Source of the DNA: Sphingobacterium multivorum
Lineage (GTDB): Bacteria > Bacteroidota > Bacteroidia > Sphingobacteriales > Sphingobacteriaceae
Direction of reading: 5' to 3'
Assembly (NCBI RefSeq): GCF_039511225.1
Contig: NZ_CP154261.1
Span: 3,038,001-3,102,000 of the forward strand
DNA: 64,000 nt
The stretch's first letter is position 1, and the number at the start of each line of letters is the position of its first letter. Below, in pieces: positions 51,601-58,263 of this stretch. Both the position numbers and the translations under genes were made by a program. The notes beneath the pieces are model-generated. The model ran no database searches and was not told the DNA's origin. It saw nothing but the letters and a program-made list of their open reading frames with translations.

Positions 51601-51935
51601 CACGTCCAGATCTAAACAATACAGATGACAACTACAATTCACAAATTTCCTCCCGTTTTGTAGAGAAAGGTTCCTACCTCAGGGTAAAATCGATGACCTT
51701 GGCCTATACGCTACCTAAACAAGTGCTTGAAAGATGGAAGCTCAATAAGGTCCGTTTTTACGTGACGGGCGAGAATCTGTTAACATTCACCAAATACTCG
51801 GGTTTGGATCCCGAGGTAAGTATGTATGGTGGAACTAACCAGGAAACCGTGAGTGCCAATATGGCGCCGGGTATCGATTTTGGTACTTCGCCGCAGGCAC
51901 GCACCTTTATTGTTGGTTTAAACCTAACTTTTTAA
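48663..51935 (+). CDS. SusC/RagA TonB-linked outer membrane receptor with STN domain
   Basis: The 1090-residue outer membrane protein takes up its substrate with energy from TonB. In order it has a signal sequence, an STN (secretin/TonB short N-terminal) domain (about residues 40-115, with 'YTLAKFAKEIERQSSYVF'), a CarboxypepD_reg-like domain (VKGRVTDGDGKALTGVTI), the plug (VVVGFGTQKKKDITGA) with TonB box-like start, and a large beta barrel ending in a C-terminal Phe. STN is the part that signals to FecR, which agrees with the sigma and anti-sigma genes upstream. The ligand is unknown. Confidence 0.96.
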   Translation: MYKLKTIQGAGKKAKLFAALLAIQCVSHANNLAMANVNQSKIKLQDKEYTLAKFAKEIERQSSYVFLYDNSQINDNQKIRINHKDGSIVEILDDNLKELSYSYKIVNNTIVLKKKINDIPLRNTINIQQLVKGRVTDGDGKALTGVTIRNTTTGKQTETDSKGEFSIEATPTHQLSFSSIGYETISSTVGSNSYLNIQLKTANNQLEQIVVVGFGTQKKKDITGAIATMSTKDIEDRPVTQLASAMEGKMAGVEIVKSSGQPQAGFSIRVRGTSTITAGSNPLYIVDGVPTENISELNPSDIQSISVLKDAASAAVYGSSGANGVVLITTKRGTNGKTQVNFETYQGFSAIRKKPSVLNAAQYRELMTEMGEALDWSKYTADTNWPDQLFRTGYSQKYQASVRGGDEKTGFYISGSYQKDNGTVITNTVNKVNFKVNLDHQINKIFKVGTSLSYNRWYDVDITENSRNGVIMNAYLGSPVIGIYGDKGAFTVDPFYTDLDNPVALATGNEHSYINNRFTGNAFVEANILPGLKFKSLFGYEKFNNQYRSFVDPFRTTEGRKYKGMATLQQQDNQYWMSENTLNYDKTFSDKHHFTGLLGYITTKTQTTTSNIATQNFANPAIHTVNGGSMITAMPTAVDAAVSTVSGIAKIGYDYNDKYLFTANLRADASSVFGPNNRWGYFPSFSAGWRLSNEDFFSSLKSTVNDLKIRASWGKVGNSQIPAFSYLGLVDVTGSYNIGDQVVPGYTPATLDNPNLKWETTNQTDIGVDASFFNSRLIFGADYYAKRTVGLLLNSRVPYSSGYRTALKNLGDLQNRGFEFELSSRNFVHDFKWNTTVTFGLNRNKVLNIDGGTYYDGNIDGRGNSTIAKEGVALGSFWGYGAKGVNPETGDMIYQMADPEAGLQTSDMAIIGHATPKFSYGMTNDFSYKNFNFSFFLQGVQGNDILNATRIYTEGMWEPRNQSVAVLNRWTVDNKNSTMPRPDLNNTDDNYNSQISSRFVEKGSYLRVKSMTLAYTLPKQVLERWKLNKVRFYVTGENLLTFTKYSGLDPEVSMYGGTNQETVSANMAPGIDFGTSPQARTFIVGLNLTF

Positions 51936-51953
51936 CCTTTTAGCTTACAAAAA

Positions 51954-53504
51954 ATGAAATCAACTAGATATACGTCATTAGCCATAGCCTTATTGACATC
52001 GCTTACTCTAAATTCCTGCAAAAAGTTTTTAGATCTTCAACCTACTTCCACGGTAACGAGCGAAAATGCCTATCTCACCGGAGACAATATTGAGAAAGCA
52101 TTAAACGGAGCCTATAATTCTTTCATAGGCAATGGCACCCGTCCAGGAAGCAATGCCAATTATTATCAATGGGAAATGATTCTGCAAACAGATATTCGCT
52201 CTGATAATGCCCATGCTGCCGGTGGTGGGGAAATAGATTTTGCGCAAATTGACTATAATACCATTACCAATACCAATGAAATGGTACGCAGGGATTGGGA
52301 AGAACTGTATGGAGCAATCTCAAAATGCAATATCGTTATTGACAACGTTGATAAAGTCACAGATCCTACTTTTTCGGACGAAAGACGCAAACAAATTCTT
52401 GGAGAAGCTTCATTTTTAAGGGCCTTCCATTATTATCAATTGGTCAAACTTTATGGTGGTGTGCCCTTGGAAAAACACTCCAACAGTACAGATGCAGAAG
52501 TATTACGCATCAAGCGATCAACTGTAGCCGAGGTTTATGATTTTATCGATTCGGATCTGCAAGTTGCTGCAAACAACCTACCCGATGGATTTGGGCAACC
52601 TTCCATTGACAAGGTCAGAGCAACAAAAGGGGCTGCAAATGCCTTACTGACCAAGATATGGGCACAACGCCCTGATCGAGATTACAATAAGGTATTGCAA
52701 TACGCCGATGCAGTGATCGCTGGAAAAGGTGGTTACCAGCTCCTTCAAAACTATGCGGATCTTTTTGACGGCAAACACAACTATAATAGTGAATCTATCA
52801 TTGAGATTCCCTACATCGCCGGCAGTCCCAATCTAAGCTGCTGGGGTGGCGCGTTCTTTTTCCCGGATCTTGATGAAAATGGCAAAATCAACGAAAACGA
52901 ATGGCGCCGATATGGAACACCATCGAAAGATCTTGTCGAAGCTTATGACAATGCTGGCGACACCGAACGAAAGAACGCCAACATTTGGTTCTATTCAGTT
53001 CCTTGGGCGGATGAATTTTGGAATCCCTGCGGAGATGCTGCGACAGAAATCCCATTTAACGTAAAGCAAAAACATGCCAATAGCTTCCAAAGTGGCGATC
53101 ATTTTTACCTTTTACGACTTGCGGACATCATTCTGCTCAAAGCAGAAGCTCAAAACGCACTGGGAAATACTTCAGGGGCAATAAATACCCTTAATGTCGT
53201 CCGTCATCGCGCAGGGCTCGCCAATTTATCCGGTATCAGCTCCAGTGCCCTAAAGGCCATCATTCTCAACGAGCGCCGATTAGAACTAGCTTTCGAAGGG
53301 CAACGGTGGGATGATTTAAACCGTTATGGTGTCACAGTAGATGTGATGAATAAATTAAATGAAATCAAATTTACATGCGATGACGGCAAACAGAGCAATG
53401 CCACGTTGATTAAGTATAATTTTAACCAAAATAGCCTGCTCCTTCCAATACCATTATTGGAACTGCAGGCAAACCCTAGCCTAACTCAAAATCCAGGCTA
53501 TTAA
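51954..53504 (+). CDS. SusD/RagB outer membrane lipoprotein
   Basis: The 516-residue surface lipoprotein (lipobox LTLNSC, then KKFLD) is the substrate-binding partner of the SusC receptor 18 bases upstream. The family's helical TPR-like repeats and C-terminal 'ALKAIILNERRLELAFEGQRWDDLNRYG' are present. The ligand may be a glycan or another polymer; sequence does not say. A strong terminator follows, so the NagX-like gene after it may be transcribed at a lower level or from its own promoter. Confidence 0.95.
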   Translation: MKSTRYTSLAIALLTSLTLNSCKKFLDLQPTSTVTSENAYLTGDNIEKALNGAYNSFIGNGTRPGSNANYYQWEMILQTDIRSDNAHAAGGGEIDFAQIDYNTITNTNEMVRRDWEELYGAISKCNIVIDNVDKVTDPTFSDERRKQILGEASFLRAFHYYQLVKLYGGVPLEKHSNSTDAEVLRIKRSTVAEVYDFIDSDLQVAANNLPDGFGQPSIDKVRATKGAANALLTKIWAQRPDRDYNKVLQYADAVIAGKGGYQLLQNYADLFDGKHNYNSESIIEIPYIAGSPNLSCWGGAFFFPDLDENGKINENEWRRYGTPSKDLVEAYDNAGDTERKNANIWFYSVPWADEFWNPCGDAATEIPFNVKQKHANSFQSGDHFYLLRLADIILLKAEAQNALGNTSGAINTLNVVRHRAGLANLSGISSSALKAIILNERRLELAFEGQRWDDLNRYGVTVDVMNKLNEIKFTCDDGKQSNATLIKYNFNQNSLLLPIPLLELQANPSLTQNPGY

Positions 53505-53517
53505 TTAGACCAAACAT

Positions 53518-53554
53518 AGGCTGTTCAAAGAAGTATCCTTGAACAGCCTTTTTT
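53518..53554 (+). terminator. Terminator after SusD
   Basis: AGGCTGTTCAA (53518-53528) and TTGAACAGCCT (53539-53549) form an 11-bp stem, with TTTTT following. Confidence 0.9.
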
Positions 53555-53570
53555 ACCAATACACTTTATT

Positions 53571-54692
53571 ATGACTCGTTTTAAATCACTGGATATTTTC
53601 CGTGGGTTTACACTCGCGGCTATGATTCTCGTCAATAATCCTGGCAACTATCATCATGTATTTCCTCCACTTGAACATTCCATTTGGCATGGATGTACGT
53701 TTACAGATCTTATATTTCCATTTTTCCTATTTGCTGTCGGAAACGCTATGGCATTTTCCTTAAAAAACAGCGACCAGTTAGCACCCACACGATATTGGAA
53801 TAAAATTCTCAAGAGAACAATCATCCTTTTTCTACTTGGTCTGTTTTTAAATATTTTCCCCTTTGCGGAATGGAATAGTCTTCACCAGCTCGAGTGGATT
53901 CCCTTTGCCAAGTACAGGTATTTTGGGGTGCTGCAGCGTATTGCAATCTGCTATTTTAGCACGGCAATGATACTATACTATTTTAGGGATAAAGGTGCTG
54001 CAGTTATTAGTATCTTCCTTCTACTCCTCTATTGGCTAATTTGCTATTACGGTAATCCAGCAGATCCTTATAGTCTGGATGGTTGGTTTGGAACGACACT
54101 AGATATCCGAATCTTTGGTGCTTCCCACCTCTATCACGGCGAAGGAACAGCATTTGATCCAGAGGATGTCTGGAGCGTATTTCCGGCCATCAGTCAAACG
54201 ATATTCGGGTATATCACAGGAAAATACATTATTCAAAAACTGACCGGCAAAAGTGAGCTGATGAACCTATTTGTCGTAGGCCTGGTCTTTATTTTAGTGG
54301 GCTATCTATGGTCATTTGCTTTTCCTATTAATAAGAAAATCTGGACCAGCAGTTACTGCGTATTCACAACGGGTATTGCCATCTCTTTTCTTGGTATATT
54401 AATCTATCTCATCGAATTTCAAAACATCAGAGGGATATTTTATACTGTCTTTGACGACTTCGGCAGGAATACACTATTTATCTATTGTCTTAGCGGGCTA
54501 CTCCCTACGATTTGTTCATTTATTCTCATTGGGGATAAACATCAAAACCTTTGGAACTTTAGCTATCATTTCCTGTTTGATGGTTGGCAAAATCAACAAT
54601 TATCCTCCGCGTTATTTGCATTGCTATTTGTCGCTTTGAATTGGTTGATCGCCTATTATTTACGAAAGAAAAAGATCTATATCAAAATCTAG
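53571..54692 (+). CDS. NagX-like / DUF5009 acyltransferase-family membrane protein
   Basis: The 373-residue membrane protein has about ten hydrophobic helices and the N-terminal DUF5009/HGSNAT-like block 'SLDIFRGFTLAAMILVNNPG', then 'LEHSIWHGCTFTDLIFPFFLFAVGNAMAF'. The His in IWHG is conserved in heparan-alpha-glucosaminide N-acetyltransferase and NagX, which act on amino sugars across the membrane. It is after the SusCD pair, so its target may be an N-acetylated sugar from the SusCD substrate. A terminator lies between them, so the operon link is weak. Confidence 0.85.
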   Translation: MTRFKSLDIFRGFTLAAMILVNNPGNYHHVFPPLEHSIWHGCTFTDLIFPFFLFAVGNAMAFSLKNSDQLAPTRYWNKILKRTIILFLLGLFLNIFPFAEWNSLHQLEWIPFAKYRYFGVLQRIAICYFSTAMILYYFRDKGAAVISIFLLLLYWLICYYGNPADPYSLDGWFGTTLDIRIFGASHLYHGEGTAFDPEDVWSVFPAISQTIFGYITGKYIIQKLTGKSELMNLFVVGLVFILVGYLWSFAFPINKKIWTSSYCVFTTGIAISFLGILIYLIEFQNIRGIFYTVFDDFGRNTLFIYCLSGLLPTICSFILIGDKHQNLWNFSYHFLFDGWQNQQLSSALFALLFVALNWLIAYYLRKKKIYIKI

Positions 54693-54737
54693 GTCAAGGT
54701 ATCTTTGGGTTAAAATAAGTGAATCTGAATTAGGAAT

Positions 54738-54763
54738 AAAAAAAAGGGCCAAAGGCCCTTTTT
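54738..54763 (+). terminator. Terminator after the NagX-like gene
   Basis: AAAAAGGGCC and GGCCCTTTTT pair around AAA, with T-rich sequence after. Confidence 0.9.
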
Positions 54764-54893
54764 ATATATAAAGATATGGATAAGATATACCGCAGCTACT
54801 TTTAGAAAACGCCCCATCTTTGTTTTACTAATTCCGCTATTACAGTACGCTGACACTAAAGTAACTTAAACTAACTATAGAGAGAAAAAACTT

Positions 54894-54915
54894 AGGGGGA
54901 CAAAAGGGGGACAAA
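54894..54915. repeat. Perfect tandem repeat, 2 x 11 bases (AGGGGGACAAA)
   Basis: Two exact copies of AGGGGGACAAA end to end. They stand out in AT-rich surroundings. Confidence 0.85.
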
Positions 54916-55042
54916 TATTAATCAATTGAAAACCAATAAATTGAAACATACACTTCAAATAAAAAAAACACTGATTTATTTTGAATAATCAAAATAAAAG
55001 TAGTACTTCACCTAAAATTCTTGTTCGGAAATATAAAAAAAA

Positions 55043-55111
55043 GAAAACCTGAGGTTGGGAGCCCCAGGTTTTTAACTAACCAATTATTAACCTAAATTAT
55101 GAAAAGTCTTT
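55043..55111 (+). other. Hairpin and orphan leader with five-codon frame
   Basis: AAAACCTG..GG and CC..CAGGTTTT form a stem (about 55044-55073), followed by TTAACTAACCAATTATTAACC and, at 55098, ATG AAA AGT CTT TTT TAA. The A/T-rich segment before the ATG looks like the 5' leader of many SusC genes in this phylum. The frame encodes only MKSLF, so it may be a remnant of a deleted gene. Confidence 0.45.
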
Positions 55112-55151
55112 TTTAATATTCTACACAAAGAATATTTCAACTATTGGACCA

Positions 55152-55167
55152 AAATCGCGCGCGATTT
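55152..55167. repeat. Perfect 16-base palindrome AAATCGCGCGCGATTT
   Basis: The sequence reads the same on both strands, with an alternating CG core of eight bases. A second GCGATTT follows at 55168. Possible protein-binding site. Confidence 0.8.
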
Positions 55168-55252
55168 GCGATTTCACATTTCTTTAACAGATTACTGAGA
55201 TTGAAATGACTAAACGGAAAAAATTCCCAAAATATAAATTGAAAATATGCTG

Positions 55253-56713
55253 TTAATAGAAATTAAAAAGACTATTCGGGGCCATTTTCTCGTAAGAGAA
55301 AGTAGGCTCTGCCGCAACGTCAGGTAAAATCTTTGATTTTGTTAAGAAATGTACTTTAGCGGGATGTCTTTCTGCTGCCATTTTGACCAATTCCATCATG
55401 TAGTGATTACTCTGATATCTTTTAACTTGTCCTTTTATATCTTCAAACCCGTTGTACTGGCCGTATTGATCTATATATCCCATTCCATAAAAAACACCAT
55501 TTTCAATAACAATGCAACTTTTTTCATCGGAATTACGTCCTTTATCGATCAATATAAAGGATGGTTGCTGTTTGAGCCAATCCTCAATACAACGTTCCAC
55601 CCGGGTATTGTGTAGGTCTCGATCGGGCAATTCGGTCTTCTTGATGGATTTCGTAGACAAACTGGCGTGCCCAAACTGACAAAATTGCGGATTAATAGCG
55701 TCATGCTGAATAAAGCTTTGCAGCAACTGAATAGCGTCATATTCACGCTGAAACAGCTGAATACATGCTTGTCCCCTTGTCGTCTTCCCTATAGCCAGAT
55801 GGAGATAGCCATTTTGGTCCTCATAAGAAAATAAACCGAATTTAGGCTCATACCGTTTAAGTGCCCTATTATATTTTGGCCAGAACTTTTTAATTTCCGC
55901 ACATTCCAATAACAATGACATTAGCTCAGTTCCGCAGCACTCATAACTTATATGATGAATTTCTTTTAAGAAATGTTGCCTTTGTGCTTGAATACTATTT
56001 CCTGTAAAATGGGACAATACTCTTTTTTTTATATTTACGGCCTTACCGACATAAATTACTTTTCCAGCTTTGTCGTGAAAATAATAGACCCCGGGCTCAT
56101 TGGGCAATTGTTCATATTCCAAGGGATTTAAATGCGGTGGAAAACGTTGATCTAGCGCTTTATGTTTAATCATATCCTGAAATACCTGTTCGGTATCTAG
56201 CACTTTCAAATAAGCAAAGAGAATGGCTGTCGCATCGGCATCGCCACCCGCACGGTGCCTATTTTCAATCGGGATATCCAAGTAATCACATAGACGTCCC
56301 AAACTATAGGACAATAATCCGGGCTTGATTTTTCGGGCATAGCGTACTGTACATAATTTTATTGCTGACCACTCGAAGCCCGATTCCTGAAGCTGAAACC
56401 GAATGAATGAATAATCAAAGTTTACATTATGCGCAACAAAAATACGGTCTTTGAGCATTCCATAAATGTGTTCGGCAACTTGATCAAATAATGGAGCATC
56501 CTTCACCATGTCATTGTCTATGCCCGTAAGCGCAAAAATTGAATTCGGAATTTCTTTCCCTGGATTAACCAAGGTCTCCCAACGTTCTAAAACCTGGTTA
56601 CCATCATGAATAACAATGGCAACTTCGGTGATCCGGCTCGATTTTGCATGGCCACCTGTAGTCTCTATGTCCACAATGGCAAATTCTTGTCTTTTGCTTT
56701 GATTTACACTCAT
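55253..56713 (-). CDS. DnaQ-like 3'-5' exonuclease fused to GIY-YIG nuclease
   Basis: The 486-residue protein starts with a DEDDh exonuclease domain (residues about 8-165: FAIVDIETTGGHA, LTGIDNDMV, FVAHNVNFDYSFI, HRAGGDADATAI) of the DNA polymerase III epsilon type, and continues with a UvrC-like GIY-YIG nuclease domain (about residues 200-275: EPGVYYFHDKAGKVIYVGKAVNIKKRV). The remaining 200 residues are not assigned. Such fusions occur in many Bacteroidota and are presumed to act in DNA repair. ATG 56713 is preferred over TTG 56725. It stands alone. Confidence 0.9.
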   Translation of the reverse strand: MSVNQSKRQEFAIVDIETTGGHAKSSRITEVAIVIHDGNQVLERWETLVNPGKEIPNSIFALTGIDNDMVKDAPLFDQVAEHIYGMLKDRIFVAHNVNFDYSFIRFQLQESGFEWSAIKLCTVRYARKIKPGLLSYSLGRLCDYLDIPIENRHRAGGDADATAILFAYLKVLDTEQVFQDMIKHKALDQRFPPHLNPLEYEQLPNEPGVYYFHDKAGKVIYVGKAVNIKKRVLSHFTGNSIQAQRQHFLKEIHHISYECCGTELMSLLLECAEIKKFWPKYNRALKRYEPKFGLFSYEDQNGYLHLAIGKTTRGQACIQLFQREYDAIQLLQSFIQHDAINPQFCQFGHASLSTKSIKKTELPDRDLHNTRVERCIEDWLKQQPSFILIDKGRNSDEKSCIVIENGVFYGMGYIDQYGQYNGFEDIKGQVKRYQSNHYMMELVKMAAERHPAKVHFLTKSKILPDVAAEPTFSYEKMAPNSLFNFY

Positions 56714-56886
56714 AACGCAAAGCAAACATACTAAAAATATTAGCTATCTAAAAGAATCACTGCAATTTTACAAAACACAAAGGCCAATTATGCCATCTAA
56801 CTGATAAAATAGCTGTTTTTCTAAACTACTGTTCATGTTATATATTGCAGGATTTTGTTTATTTTGTACTTTTCATTCATTAAATC

Positions 56887-57174
56887 ATGCTCATGGAAGT
56901 AATACATAAAAATGACGATAAACATGGTAGCTTCGAGGTTATCGATCAGGAAAAGTCGGTTGCCCAAATGACTTATACCTGGGCTGGCCCCACAAAATTC
57001 ATTATAGACCATACAGAAGTAAGTTCTGAATATGCAGGAAAAGGGCTAGGCAAACAGCTATTGATGGCAGCAGTGACTTATGCACGTCAAGAAAATTTAA
57101 AAATTATGCCTTTATGTCCTTTTGCAAAATCAGTTTTTGATAAGGATCCGACATTAGCCGATGTGCTTTTTTAA
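56887..57174 (+). CDS. Small GNAT-fold N-acetyltransferase (YidJ-like)
   Basis: The 95-residue protein is a short GCN5-related domain of the PF14542 group. 'MTYTWAGPTKFIIDHTEVSSEYAGKGLGKQLLMAAVTYARQENLKIMPLCPFAKSVF' contains the acetyl-CoA loop VSSEYAGKGLGKQL and the typical LCPFAKSVF end. The substrate is unknown. Starts at 56887 and 56893 are both possible. It is convergent with the hut operon, sharing a terminator. Confidence 0.9.
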   Translation: MLMEVIHKNDDKHGSFEVIDQEKSVAQMTYTWAGPTKFIIDHTEVSSEYAGKGLGKQLLMAAVTYARQENLKIMPLCPFAKSVFDKDPTLADVLF

Positions 57175-57191
57175 GGCCTCGACCAATATGC

Positions 57192-57233
57192 AAAAAGATG
57201 GTTAGATTGCGACAGCAATCTAACCATCTTTTT
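57192..57233. terminator. Bidirectional terminator between GNAT gene and hut operon
   Basis: A 19-bp perfect stem (57192-57210 with 57215-57233) around GACA, with A and T runs at the ends. Confidence 0.95.
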
Positions 57234-57240
57234 TTCATGT

Positions 57241-58263
57241 TTACTTGCTGGACAGTTGCTGATCAAATTTAATGGCAAGTTTGTTTATCAACTTAAAGAT
57301 CAGATCAGCTGTTAATTTCGCCGTTCTAGAATCGATATCAAAATGGGGGTTACATTCAGCAAAATCGACAGATTTTAAGTTGGGCAGATCCAGTAGAATA
57401 TCGTAGATCGTAAAGAACAAATGATCGGGGACTATACCGTTAAATGCCAATGCACTTACTCCCGGCGCATAAGCTGCAGCGAAAGCATCAAGATCAACCG
57501 TCAAATACACATAATCTACTGATTTGGCAAAACGTACAATTTTGTCGCGAATGAGATCAAGTTTCTCAACGACCAGACTCTCTCGCGCTATAATCTGGAC
57601 TTTCTTCGCTTTGGCATAGTCGAGCAATCCTTTGGTATTACTAATTTCTTGAATACCAATTGCCAAGTAATGAAATGGCAAACCTGCATTGGACTGGTCC
57701 TGCTCGATTTGATAGAAACCCGTTCCCGAGTTCCCTTTGCCGTCCTGCAATGGGCGGATGTCTAAATGGGCATCCAAATTAATAATGCCTAGACTTTGAT
57801 TACGGCTCTTAAGAAATTCTTTAACACCCAAATAATGGCCATAGGTTATTTCATGGCCGCCACCCAAGATGACTGGAAATCCTTCTTGTTCAAGAATACA
57901 ATTTAAGGCACAACCTAAACCCTGCTGCGACAACTCTAAATCACTGTCTTTTATCAATATATCACCACAATCTTTAAGTTGTAGTTTATCTGAAAAATGT
58001 ACAGGAAGGTTTGTTAAAATATTCCGAAGTGCTGTGGGGCCGTCCTTGGCTCCTACACGACCTTGATTGCGTCCAACACCCTCATCGCTACAGAATCCCA
58101 GAAAAGCGACGGACTGTCTTAAATCGGGCTGCTCGAGAAGATCAACACAATCCATTAATTGATGCCAACGCATCCATTCACGATCCTGGCCATCGGTACG
58201 TCCCTTCCATACCGCTTGGTCACCTTTACTGTATATTTCGGGATTATGTAACAAAAAGTTCAT
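57241..58263 (-). CDS. hutG: Formimidoylglutamase
   Basis: The 340-residue arginase-fold enzyme splits N-formimidoyl-L-glutamate to glutamate and formamide, the last step of this histidine pathway. Manganese ligands are in GGGHEITYG, NLDAHLDIRP and TVDLDAFAAAYAPG. Its ATG overlaps the hutU stop by four bases (ATGA), which implies coupled translation. It is the last gene of the hutH-I-U-G operon. No formiminotransferase gene (ftcD) is in the window, so the route to formamide is used. Confidence 0.93.
   Translation of the reverse strand: MNFLLHNPEIYSKGDQAVWKGRTDGQDREWMRWHQLMDCVDLLEQPDLRQSVAFLGFCSDEGVGRNQGRVGAKDGPTALRNILTNLPVHFSDKLQLKDCGDILIKDSDLELSQQGLGCALNCILEQEGFPVILGGGHEITYGHYLGVKEFLKSRNQSLGIINLDAHLDIRPLQDGKGNSGTGFYQIEQDQSNAGLPFHYLAIGIQEISNTKGLLDYAKAKKVQIIARESLVVEKLDLIRDKIVRFAKSVDYVYLTVDLDAFAAAYAPGVSALAFNGIVPDHLFFTIYDILLDLPNLKSVDFAECNPHFDIDSRTAKLTADLIFKLINKLAIKFDQQLSSK

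Larger units (their letters stand above)
54764..55252. other. Gene-free stretch with repeat, orphan leader and palindrome
   Basis: These 489 bases hold no protein gene. They contain two tandem 11-base repeats, a hairpin followed by a sequence like the leader of SusC-type genes with only a five-codon frame after it, and a perfect 16-base palindrome; these are listed separately. The AT-rich remainder shows nothing I can assign. The mix suggests a site where a gene or mobile element has been lost, but no boundary repeats prove it. Confidence 0.5.
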
